Positions 1 to 6,100 of a stretch of 9,853 bases of DNA are shown here, one piece after another. The DNA is taken from the NCBI GenBank assembly GCA_030589835.1, contig JAUUZS010000104.1, positions 1-9,853 on the forward strand, read 5' to 3'. The notes beneath the pieces were generated by a model. That model saw only the letters and a list, made by a program, of their open reading frames with translations. It did no database searches and was not told the DNA's origin. The position numbers were made by a program, and so were the translations under genes. This DNA is from Cyclobacteriaceae bacterium (GTDB taxonomy: Bacteria; Bacteroidota; Bacteroidia; Cytophagales; Cyclobacteriaceae). Every line of letters begins with the position of its first letter. Positions within the stretch are counted from its first letter, which is position 1.

Positions 1-740
1 CATTACAGGAATCAATTCAACAATTTATAAATCATGATTTTTCCATTGATATTTCACTCAAAGGAAGCGAGGAATTATTTTTTGTTCCGATAGGAAAAAA
101 TACGGAAGTAAAGATGACCTCCTCCTGGAAAGACCCAAGTTTCACCGGATCGTTTCTTCCCAAAGACCGAAAGATAGGCCCCAATGGATTTGAAGCTTCC
201 TGGGATATACTTCATTTCAACAGGAATTATCCACAAAGCTGGACAAGCGCTAAATATAAAATCCAGGAATCAAAATTTGGTGTCAATCTGCTTGTCGCTG
301 CCGATCATTATCAGAAATCCCTGAGAACATCAAAATATGCGATTCTCATCATAGCCCTTTCCTTCCTGATGTTTTTCCTGATCGAAGTGACCCAAAAGCT
401 CAAAATCCATGCATTTCAATATATCCTGATAGGCCTGGCCCTAATGCTTTTCTATACCCTGGTGCTATCGATCTCCGAACACCTCGGCTTCAACTTAGCC
501 TACTGGGTCTCAAGCATCTCCGTCATCGCGCTCATATCATTTTACTCCTCTTCCGTTCTCGACAATAAGCGGCTTTCCTATTTGCTGGCAGGTTCACTAA
601 CTATGATTTATGGATTCATTTTCATCATCATTCAGATTGAGACTTACGCCCTGCTCGTAGGGAGCATTGGTCTGTTCGTGATCCTGGGACTCACCATGTA
701 CTTTACGAGAAAAATTAGTTGGTATAGAAGCTCCAGCTAA
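1..740 (+). CDS. creD: CreD family inner-membrane protein, C-terminal part (5' end outside window)
   Basis: The reading frame is open from base 3 to the TAA at 738-740, giving 245 residues; the family is usually about 430-460, so roughly the N-terminal half is missing. An internal ATG at 114 is not the start, because the codons before it (LQESIQQFINHDFSIDISLK) continue the CreD soluble domain. Family-typical stretches are visible: PSFTGSFLP, then SKYAILIIALSFLMFFLIEV (first visible membrane span), IQ/FQYILIGLALMLFYTLVLSISEH (second), a span before SSSVLDNKRLSYLL, then YGFIFIIIQIETYALLVGSIGLF and the C-terminal LTMYFTRKISWY. CreD is a polytopic inner-membrane protein; in Enterobacteria it belongs to the CreBC regulon and affects colicin E2 tolerance and beta-lactam response. 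Its biochemical activity is not known. In Bacteroidota it often follows a small winged-helix regulator, which would lie upstream of this window. Identification is confident; function is inferred only from the family. Confidence 0.9.
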   Translation, partial: LQESIQQFINHDFSIDISLKGSEELFFVPIGKNTEVKMTSSWKDPSFTGSFLPKDRKIGPNGFEASWDILHFNRNYPQSWTSAKYKIQESKFGVNLLVAADHYQKSLRTSKYAILIIALSFLMFFLIEVTQKLKIHAFQYILIGLALMLFYTLVLSISEHLGFNLAYWVSSISVIALISFYSSSVLDNKRLSYLLAGSLTMIYGFIFIIIQIETYALLVGSIGLFVILGLTMYFTRKISWYRSSS

Positions 741-775
741 ACTGCATAATTCCGCAATTAAGTATAGATGTTTAT

Positions 776-828
776 AATTAGCTAACCTGAGTTCAAGGCT
801 TAACCAGAAAAACTCAGGTTAGCTAATT
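776..828. repeat. 18-bp perfect inverted repeat between convergent genes (possible bidirectional terminator)
   Basis: The arms at 776-793 (AATTAGCTAACCTGAGTT) and 811-828 are exact reverse complements, separated by a 17-nt loop. It begins 35 bases after the creD stop and lies about 170 bases beyond the end of the transporter gene read from the other strand. No T-run follows on either strand, so it is not a canonical intrinsic terminator. It could be a factor-independent hairpin that protects 3' ends, or a copy of a dispersed palindromic element. Confidence 0.6.
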
Positions 829-837
829 GACATTGGA

Positions 838-917
838 TTGTCGGTAGACAGGGACAACGAAGGAGGGTGAAGAAGCCATCTGTTGATTCAGTAAGAGATT
901 GACCGCCTACCGAATCA
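838..917. repeat. cluster of short, partly competing inverted repeats
   Basis: TTGTC at 838-842 pairs with GACAA at 853-857. TCGGTAG at 841-847 is the exact complement of CTACCGA at 907-913. TGATTCAGTAAG at 884-895 pairs at 10 of 12 positions with 906-917. The second and third pairings use the same right-hand bases, so they cannot form together. No protein frame is supported here. It may be a structured 3' untranslated region, an RNA element or a decayed repeat; the pairings are short and could be chance. Confidence 0.3.
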
Positions 918-996
918 GACAGGCTTGATTTTAAGCATTCTGATCAAACTCTAACTCTATGGACAAACACGATATACCATACTCTTCACTGGCAAA

Positions 997-2499
997 TCAT
1001 TTAGCGAAATCCGGCATTACCTTAGGATCGATGCCCCAGATCAATGGCATGAGGAACCATAAAGCCAGCACAATGACAATTATCGAAATGATATTCAAAA
1101 AGAATCCAACCCTCACCATCTGACCAATTTTTATATATCCGGTGCTGAAAACCACTGCATTGGGTGGCGTGGCAACTGGAAGCATAAACGCACATGAAGC
1201 AGATAAGGTGGCTGCAATCATTAGAGCATAAGGATGGATTCCCATCACAACGGCTAAGGAGGCTAGTATGGGCAAAAGAATACTTGCCGTTGCCACATTC
1301 GAAGTCACTTCGGTAAGGAAATTGACCATAGCACTAAGTGCAAAAAGCAAAATAATAAAACTCACATTGTCCAAACTTTTTAGCGATCCTCCCAACCAAG
1401 CTGCCAATCCGGAAGATTGAAAACCTGCTGCTAACGCAAGTCCTCCACCAAATAGGATTAAAATTCCCCAGGGCAATTTTTTGGCTGTTTCCCAATTCAT
1501 CAGTCGCTCTCCTTTTTTTGACGAAGGAATCAAAAAAAGCAATACGGTGCCAAATAATGCAATGATGGTGTCATCAATATTAGGGATGAATCGCTTCAGC
1601 AAAAAAGACCTGGTAATCCATGATATCGCCGTGATTAAAAATACAATAATCACTTTTATTTCATCTGAGGTAATGGGGCCTAATGATTTGAGCTCCTTTT
1701 TTATTTCTTCATAACCTTTGGAGTTTCCATCGCTCTTAAGAGGGAAAGCAATCTTAACCAGATATACCCAGCAAATAGCCAGGAGTACAATCGAAATCGG
1801 AAGGGAAATGCTCATCCACTTGGCAAAATCAATTTCCTGATCGAAAATATCTTTAACTACTGCCGCAAGCATGGCATTGGTAGGTGTGCCAATCAAGGTG
1901 GTTATACCACCTATCGAGGCTGCGTAGGCAATGCCCAACATTAATGGCACACCAAATGAAGCGTTCATCTTTTTCTTGCCATCAAGATCCTGATCTTCTA
2001 TGCTTACACCACCAATTTGCCTTGCTACAGCCACGGCGATAGGAAGCATCATCATGGTAGTAGCGGTATTTGATAACCACATTGACAATAACCAGGTAGA
2101 AAGCATAAAACCAAAAATGATTTTGTCGGTATTCTTACCAACCAAACTAATTGTTTGAAGGGCAATTCGCTTATGTAGATTCCACTTTTCAATGGCGAGT
2201 GCAATAATAAACCCTCCCATATACAGAAAAATCATCTTGTGCCCATATGAAGAAGTAGTTTTTACGATGTCCAAGGCTCCTGTCAGTGGAAATAAAATAA
2301 TTGGCAAAAGCGAGGTGACAGGTATCGGAATCGCCTCGGTAATCCACCAAATAGCTATCCATACCGTAATAGCCAATACGGCCTGAGCTTCGTAAGACAG
2401 GCCCTCGGCCGGTGGCAACACGATAATGACCATAAATAAAAGCGGCCCGGCAATGGTCGCAATTATTCTCCTGACTGATTTGCTGTTGCGTACTGTCAT
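997..2499 (-). CDS. DASS (SLC13) family sodium:dicarboxylate/anion symporter
   Basis: This 500-residue polytopic membrane protein has the normal length and signatures of the divalent anion:Na+ symporter family. The first substrate/sodium motif SNTATT is at residues 143-148 and its repeat-2 counterpart TEVTSNVATA at about 396-405. The hairpin motifs are IGTPTNA (203-209) and PVATPPNAVV (441-450). The latter, with the preceding SCAF, matches the family signature around S-x2-F-x2-P. A charged cytoplasmic loop (about 253-282) separates the two inverted repeats. By family, the likely substrates are C4 dicarboxylates such as succinate, fumarate and malate, imported with Na+; the exact substrate (dicarboxylate, citrate or sulfate) cannot be read from sequence. 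The gene stands alone, convergent with creD. It starts at ATG 2499, and upstream I find no exact TAnnTTTG promoter. Confidence 0.93.
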   Translation of the reverse strand: MTVRNSKSVRRIIATIAGPLLFMVIIVLPPAEGLSYEAQAVLAITVWIAIWWITEAIPIPVTSLLPIILFPLTGALDIVKTTSSYGHKMIFLYMGGFIIALAIEKWNLHKRIALQTISLVGKNTDKIIFGFMLSTWLLSMWLSNTATTMMMLPIAVAVARQIGGVSIEDQDLDGKKKMNASFGVPLMLGIAYAASIGGITTLIGTPTNAMLAAVVKDIFDQEIDFAKWMSISLPISIVLLAICWVYLVKIAFPLKSDGNSKGYEEIKKELKSLGPITSDEIKVIIVFLITAISWITRSFLLKRFIPNIDDTIIALFGTVLLFLIPSSKKGERLMNWETAKKLPWGILILFGGGLALAAGFQSSGLAAWLGGSLKSLDNVSFIILLFALSAMVNFLTEVTSNVATASILLPILASLAVVMGIHPYALMIAATLSASCAFMLPVATPPNAVVFSTGYIKIGQMVRVGFFLNIISIIVIVLALWFLMPLIWGIDPKVMPDFAK

Positions 2500-2757
2500 A
2501 AATTCTACTTTTTGCTATCTGATTTTTATCTCTAAATATAATTATTATTCAAATTATTTTTCTTTTGTCAAGACATATTCCTCCATAATTTACACTCTTC
2601 AAATCCCACAATTATCCCTTTTTGGAGTTTATATGTTTTTTACCCTCAGTCTCTTCAAACAAAAATTACTTCCTGGTTTTGATGCAGAAAAAAATATTAT
2701 GACAAATTAATTGCTTATTCGCAATAATTCAAATTTCTTATTTCTCATCAATAGTTT
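2500..2757. other. AT-rich intergenic region, no gene seen
   Basis: This stretch between the transporter start and the SRP RNA promoter is very AT-rich, with many T-runs. Open frames that enter it (for example + strand to 2710) mostly lie antisense to the transporter and show no recognisable protein character. Near-matches to the Bacteroidota -7 box occur on the minus strand (one-base-short spacing or one mismatch), but none is exact, so the transporter promoter is not placed. Confidence 0.6.
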
Positions 2758-2786
2758 TTGTGATCAATATTTTCTGATTAACTTTG
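2758..2786 (+). promoter_or_regulatory. Bacteroidota-type promoter of the SRP RNA gene
   Basis: TTG at 2758-2760 (preceded by a T-run) is followed after 18 nt by TAACTTTG at 2779-2786, an exact match to the TAnnTTTG -7 consensus of the Bacteroidota primary sigma factor. The first paired base of the SRP RNA, G2791, lies 5 nt after the box, where transcription is expected to start. This offset is a useful internal calibration for other promoters in the window. Confidence 0.8.
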
Positions 2787-2789
2787 CAT

Positions 2790-2882
2790 CGGCAAATCGA
2801 TACGACCAGCTCCTGTCGAACTCCCCCAGGGCCGGAAGGAAGCAAGGGTAGATAGTTGTAGCGGTGCGATAACGGTTTGCCT
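2790..2882 (+). ncRNA. ffs: Small signal recognition particle RNA (4.5S RNA)
   Basis: The conserved apical domain is unmistakable: GGCCGGAAGGAAGCA at 2830-2844, with the GGAA tetraloop at 2834-2837 and the asymmetric internal loop that binds the Ffh M domain. The ends close on each other: GGCAAA at 2791-2796 pairs exactly with TTTGCC at 2876-2881. The length of about 92 nt fits the short bacterial SRP RNA without an Alu domain. The RNA joins Ffh to form the SRP, which directs inner-membrane proteins co-translationally to FtsY and SecYEG. It has its own promoter immediately upstream, and a T-run follows the closing stem. The exact 5' and 3' ends are inferred from pairing. Confidence 0.95.
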
Positions 2883-2893
2883 TTTTTATTTTT
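2870..2893 (+). terminator. T-run terminator at the end of the SRP RNA
   Basis: The 3' strand of the SRP RNA closing stem (TTTGCC, 2876-2881) runs straight into T6 (2882-2887), then A and a further T-run. The closing stem of the RNA probably serves as the terminator stem. This would separate SRP RNA transcription from the protein genes that follow, although read-through cannot be excluded. Confidence 0.6.
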
Positions 2894-2955
2894 CCTTCCT
2901 TTCTAATCAATCTTTTAGTTAATTTACCAATTCAAGTTTATTGATAAACCGGAAT

Positions 2956-3165
2956 ATGTATATCATCAAAGTGAAAGGGAAAAAGAAAATTCCAAATTAC
3001 ATTCAGTTGAGGGATGAAAACTTTATGCTCATCGGATATTTTAGTTTCCGTGCAGGAAGGCCTTTCATACGTCTGGAAAAATATGGTCTTGAGGGCAAAG
3101 AGAAAGAACTTGAACATTTTGTGAACAGTATCCCTTTTGGCAAACTTCAAAAACTAGAATTATAA
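2956..3165 (+). CDS. small conserved-looking hypothetical protein upstream of ftsE
   Basis: I do not recognise this 69-residue protein. It begins MYIIKVKGKKKIPNYIQLRD and continues with FMLIGYFSFRAGRPFIRLEKYGLEG, a charged helix (KEKELEHFVNS) and the end PFGKLQKLEL. It has no signal peptide, membrane span or cysteine, and is rich in lysine and short hydrophobic strands, suggesting a small soluble beta-plus-helix fold. ATG 2956 is preferred over the in-frame TTG at 2941, since the residues added by the TTG look unconstrained. Its TAA (3163-3165) is one base from the ATG of the FtsE gene, so the two are almost certainly co-transcribed and probably translationally coupled. That spacing is the main argument that it is real; the antisense frame over the same bases has no such context. 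No clear promoter is seen between the SRP terminator and the start. Confidence 0.7.
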   Translation: MYIIKVKGKKKIPNYIQLRDENFMLIGYFSFRAGRPFIRLEKYGLEGKEKELEHFVNSIPFGKLQKLEL

Positions 3166-3166
3166 T

Positions 3167-3877
3167 ATGACTTTTTCATCTGATCCGGTTGTTCGAGTAA
3201 AGAATGCAAGTATTTTTCAGGGTAACCAAACCATACTTAGCGATGTTAGTTTTGAGCTGGAAAAAGGCGAGCTAGTATTTATCGTTGGCAGAACCGGCAG
3301 TGGCAAATCGTCTTTACTCAAGACGCTATATGCTGACTTGCCACTAAGACTGGGTGATATTTCTATAGCAGGGTACAACCTCAATAAACTAAGACCAAAA
3401 GAGGTGCCCCTGCTTCGCAGAAAATTGGGGATTATCTTTCAGGATTTCCAACTTTTTGATGACCGGACTGTAGCCGAAAACCTACTTTTTGTAATGAAAG
3501 CTACCGGATGGAAAGACCGGGCAAAAATGAAAAAACGATTGGCAGAAGTCCTGATACAGGTAGGGCTGGGTTCCGTGAACAGCAAAATGCCTCACCAATT
3601 ATCAGGAGGCGAGCAGCAAAGGGTAGTCATTGCTCGAGCTATCATTAACGAGCCCTTGCTGCTGGTCGCTGATGAGCCAACAGGAAATCTGGACCCGGAA
3701 GTTTCAGATGGAATTTTTAAACTTTTTCTTGAAATCAATAATAGCGGGACAGCTATTCTGATGGCTACCCACGATCACACCATTATTGGCAATCACCCTG
3801 CACGAATTCTTAAATGCGAACACGGGAAAATTAAGGATTCAAATCTTGAGCAGTTTGGCTTATCGACTCAATCTTAG
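3167..3877 (+). CDS. ftsE: FtsE-type ABC transporter ATP-binding protein
   Basis: This 236-residue protein has a complete ABC ATPase set: Walker A GRTGSGKSS (41-49), Q-loop within IIFQDFQLFDDRTVAENL (Q92), signature LSGGEQQRV (145-153), Walker B LLLVADE (164-170), D-loop NLDP and H-loop ATHDH (H202). The IIFQDFQL...DRTVxENL stretch and the length are typical of FtsE rather than of LolD or MacB ATPases. FtsE pairs with the membrane protein FtsX at the divisome and, by ATP hydrolysis, controls peptidoglycan hydrolase activation through periplasmic partners. ftsX is not adjacent, so it must be encoded elsewhere if this is a true FtsE; the neighbour is instead the small protein one base upstream. 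The start ATG 3167 follows that gene's stop directly. A LolD-like paralogue is the main alternative. Confidence 0.88.
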   Translation: MTFSSDPVVRVKNASIFQGNQTILSDVSFELEKGELVFIVGRTGSGKSSLLKTLYADLPLRLGDISIAGYNLNKLRPKEVPLLRRKLGIIFQDFQLFDDRTVAENLLFVMKATGWKDRAKMKKRLAEVLIQVGLGSVNSKMPHQLSGGEQQRVVIARAIINEPLLLVADEPTGNLDPEVSDGIFKLFLEINNSGTAILMATHDHTIIGNHPARILKCEHGKIKDSNLEQFGLSTQS

Positions 3878-3892
3878 CCGGAAGATCCGGTT
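3876..3892. terminator. weak hairpin between convergent ftsE and DUF4097 genes
   Basis: CCGG at 3878-3881 and CCGG at 3887-3890 can pair around AAGAT, with a possible A-T and G-T extension, in the 14-base gap between two convergent stop codons. No T-run follows. The two transcripts probably overlap at their 3' ends or are ended inside each other's genes. Confidence 0.25.
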
Positions 3893-4947
3893 TAATCTAC
3901 GTCAAATCTGATATTACCGTGTCTTGTACTGACTTTTATGGATGATGTGGCATTGCTATTGCCCAGGTACCCCTTATACTCGCTGGTATTTTGATCTTTG
4001 ATCACTCTGTTGAAATTAATTCCATCGCCATAGGCCTTCAGGTTTCCAAACTGCAATTCAAAATCCAGCTGTGCCGCCGCACCACTTTCTATATTGATAT
4101 CAACTGAGCTGAATTGACCTTCAATTTCTATATTTTTGAACCTGTTTGATACATTTTCAATTCTGATTCCATTGCCATGCCGCGTATCGAGGAACATGGA
4201 TTCCTCAAGATTTTCGATATTGAGCCCAGCAAATTCCATTTGCCCTTTAAAGAATTTGATATTTTCAATTTCCAAATCACCATGTCTTGCATCTATATTG
4301 ACCGCTCCCGCATTCTGAATTTCAAGATCTGAAAACTGTGATATGATTTCTACATCACCCAAGTTCTCAAGCAATATTTTTGAATGCCTCAAATCTATTG
4401 TGCCGGATTTAATCCCTTCAATTTCGCACCTTGCATTTGAGAATTCTATTCGTACATTGGCATCATTCAGGTCTTCTGCCTGAAATTGACCAAATTTTAC
4501 TAAAACGTCCAAATCACCTTCATAACTCCCCATATAAAGGTTTCCGAAACTGTTGGTCAATCTCATTGGGTTGGTATCTGGCATAGTGATTTCATAATTG
4601 ACGCTAAATTTTGAATTCCCACTAATCGAACCAATTTTAGTTTCGATAGATAAAGATCCTGAAGAAATCTTATCTGAAATATCAATGCTTATGGCCTCTA
4701 AAATTTTTTGGGTTTTGGCGTCTGTTTTCCCCCGGGCCTCAATACTCACCTTGAGATCCAATATATTTTTATCCCACTTTTTTATGATGACGTTACCATG
4801 CTTATTCTTGATTTCTATTTTTGTATCTCCGTTGATATCGAAGCTTTTGCTTATTCGTTTTGTTGCCTCGATGGCAAAAAGCTGGCTCAGTGAAGCGAGC
4901 AGCAACAGAATACATATGCCTGATGTTTTATATATTGATCTTCTCAT
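3892..4947 (-). CDS. exported DUF4097-type / putative adhesin repeat protein
   Basis: The 351-residue product starts with a signal peptide (MRR..., hydrophobic core ICILLLLASLS, likely cleavage after LFA about residue 25). There is no lipobox cysteine at the site. Next comes KIEIKNKHGNVIIKKWDKN (43-61), the strand pair typical of the DUF4097 / putative auto-transporter adhesin group. From about residue 133 the chain is made of short beta repeats, most about 17 residues apart, each opening with an [RKQE][FH][GS] triplet: KFG 151, EFS 168, RHS 187, QFS 204, RHG 221, EFA 238, RHG 256, QFS 278, QFG 299, RHG 342. Many are followed by L-x-I-E-N. This suggests a right-handed beta-solenoid in the periplasm or at the cell surface. 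The ATG lies 20 bases inside the upstream probable anti-sigma gene, so it belongs to the ECF sigma operon. Family proteins are widespread and their function is not settled. Confidence 0.8.
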   Translation of the reverse strand: MRRSIYKTSGICILLLLASLSQLFAIEATKRISKSFDINGDTKIEIKNKHGNVIIKKWDKNILDLKVSIEARGKTDAKTQKILEAISIDISDKISSGSLSIETKIGSISGNSKFSVNYEITMPDTNPMRLTNSFGNLYMGSYEGDLDVLVKFGQFQAEDLNDANVRIEFSNARCEIEGIKSGTIDLRHSKILLENLGDVEIISQFSDLEIQNAGAVNIDARHGDLEIENIKFFKGQMEFAGLNIENLEESMFLDTRHGNGIRIENVSNRFKNIEIEGQFSSVDINIESGAAAQLDFELQFGNLKAYGDGINFNRVIKDQNTSEYKGYLGNSNATSSIKVSTRHGNIRFDVD

Positions 4948-5470
4948 CTTTTTTAGTATTTTCTATTGATTGAATAATGCTTAATTGCTGATTTAAAATT
5001 TCTATTCTTAGCTGAAGGTTAAGGATCATGGCATCGACAATAACATCTTCATTTCCATATTGCATGTCTTTTTTCAATACCAGATACATCGAATCCAGTA
5101 GATCGATCTCAGATGTAAAAGCGTCTCCAAATTCATATTTATCTCCCAAGACATTGATCTCTCCTCTTTTTTGATCGATAAGTGAGATATAAAAATTTTC
5201 TGCCTCTTGCAGCTGTGGGCTGATTGCTGCAACATCAGATTTCCCGTTTCCATCGAAATTCCGATATACTTTATCGAATGCCAGCCACGATGTGACCAAT
5301 AAAAGAATCACTGCGGCAGCTCTCCAGTACCTAAGCGGTATTGATAGCTGCTTTTGCTTTTTGCTTTGGCTTAATTCCTTTTCTATTCCGGCCCACAAAT
5401 CTCTTGTCGGGCTCTTATCGTCCATCTCTGCCCTATGCGATCTTATGAATTTTTCAATCTTATCATCCAT
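4928..5470 (-). CDS. probable anti-sigma factor, single-span membrane protein
   Basis: This 180-residue protein has a charged cytoplasmic N-terminus (about 1-49, including DLWAGIEKEL at 24-33, the short W-x2-IE motif frequent in Bacteroidota ECF anti-sigma factors). One membrane span follows (about 51-66, AAAVILLLVTSWLAF), then an extracytoplasmic part of about 110 residues rich in acidic, helix-forming stretches (SEIDLLDSMYLVLKKD; AMILNLQLRIEILNQQLSIIQ) that looks coiled-coil. There is no zinc-binding HxxxCxxC anti-sigma motif, so its binding mode cannot be assigned. The role is inferred mainly from position: it lies directly after an ECF sigma gene, shares its topology with membrane anti-sigma factors, and overlaps the downstream DUF4097 gene by 20 bases. 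It would hold the sigma factor at the membrane until an envelope signal releases it. The start is ATG 5470. Confidence 0.72.
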   Translation of the reverse strand: MDDKIEKFIRSHRAEMDDKSPTRDLWAGIEKELSQSKKQKQLSIPLRYWRAAAVILLLVTSWLAFDKVYRNFDGNGKSDVAAISPQLQEAENFYISLIDQKRGEINVLGDKYEFGDAFTSEIDLLDSMYLVLKKDMQYGNEDVIVDAMILNLQLRIEILNQQLSIIQSIENTKKDEKINI

Positions 5471-5497
5471 AATAAACCTTCTCTTTTAATATTTCCC

Positions 5498-6016
5498 TTA
5501 ATTTTTTTTTGCCCTGTTATACTGTGATTTTGATGTTGATTCTGATATTTCCAATATCTCAGAGATTTCTTTGTGATCGTAACCTTCAAGCAAATACAAT
5601 GAAAACACGATCCGAAATCCATTGGGCAACTTCTGGATAGCTTCTCTTATCGTCTCCACCTTCATTGCCAAATCGATATCCTCATAATCATCAACAATGA
5701 CCGGCTCTAAATGATCCTCCAGTTCCACCAATTCCAATTGCTTCTTTCTCAAATAGCTAATGGCCTTATTCACCACAATTTTTTTTAGCCATGCTCCAAA
5801 TGATGCTTTTCCCTGGTAGCTTTCCAGGTGGTGAAAAGCACTTACAAAGGCTTCCTGAAGCACGTCTTCTGCCACTTCCTGATTTCCCAATATTCTATGG
5901 CAAATATTAAACATCGCTGTTGCGTACAATTTATATATTTCATGATACGCCTTTTGATCCCCTGTTTTGCAGCGGTCAATGATATCTATATGATTATTTG
6001 AATAAGAGATCTCCAA
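5498..6016 (-). CDS. ECF-type RNA polymerase sigma factor (C-terminus apparently shifted at an A9 run)
   Basis: The 172-residue frame is a sigma-70 family ECF factor. Region 2 covers about 20-88, with the core-binding and -10 recognition helices (LGNQEVAEDVLQEAFVSAFHHL, then ASFGAWLKKIVVNKAISYLRKK). An acidic linker follows (97-117), then region 4 about 120-170 (LPNGFRIVFSLYLLEG; helix-turn-helix HKEISEILEISESTSKSQ). The frame stops right after NRAKKN, whereas ECF factors normally continue (K)LR... for about ten more residues. The stop follows nine A's at 5502-5510. Adding one A gives KKKLREILKEKVYYG and ends at 5463, overlapping the anti-sigma ATG by 8 bases, so the natural product is probably about 184 residues. 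The start is TTG 6016: an in-frame TAA lies directly before it, and the next in-frame ATG is inside region 2. It is first in an operon with the anti-sigma and DUF4097 genes. Confidence 0.88.
   Translation of the reverse strand: MEISYSNNHIDIIDRCKTGDQKAYHEIYKLYATAMFNICHRILGNQEVAEDVLQEAFVSAFHHLESYQGKASFGAWLKKIVVNKAISYLRKKQLELVELEDHLEPVIVDDYEDIDLAMKVETIREAIQKLPNGFRIVFSLYLLEGYDHKEISEILEISESTSKSQYNRAKKN
5502..5510 (-). other. A9 homopolymer: probable slippage, frameshift or sequence-error site
   Basis: On the coding strand the zero frame reads GCA AAA AAA AAT TAA. It contains an A_AAA_AAA heptamer suitable for -1 frameshifting and is long enough for RNA polymerase slippage; a run of nine A's is the known slippage site of Thermus thermophilus dnaX. 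A one-base gain restores the expected sigma C-terminus. The run is also a classic place for sequencing error. Confidence 0.7.
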
Positions 6017-6100
6017 TTATTTGCTATTCTAACCTAAAGACTTGTAAAAGTATAAAGGGTTGCATTCCAAAATAAATTTAGGAACATTGTTGGAATAAAT

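Noticed and set aside
114..116. ATG 114 as the start of creD
   Set aside because: The frame stays open to the window edge, and the upstream residues match the CreD soluble domain, so the gene is simply cut by the window.
2426..2710. 94-residue + strand open frame
   Set aside because: Its first part is antisense to the transporter's N-terminus, and the rest is a low-complexity AT-rich translation without recognisable features.
2938..3150. 70-residue minus-strand open frame antisense to the small protein before ftsE
   Set aside because: The + strand frame has the better context (stop one base before ftsE), while this one has no partner gene or plausible start signal.
4598..4969. 123-residue + strand open frame
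   Set aside because: Antisense to the signal-peptide and N-terminal part of the DUF4097-type gene; its hydrophobicity mirrors that region.
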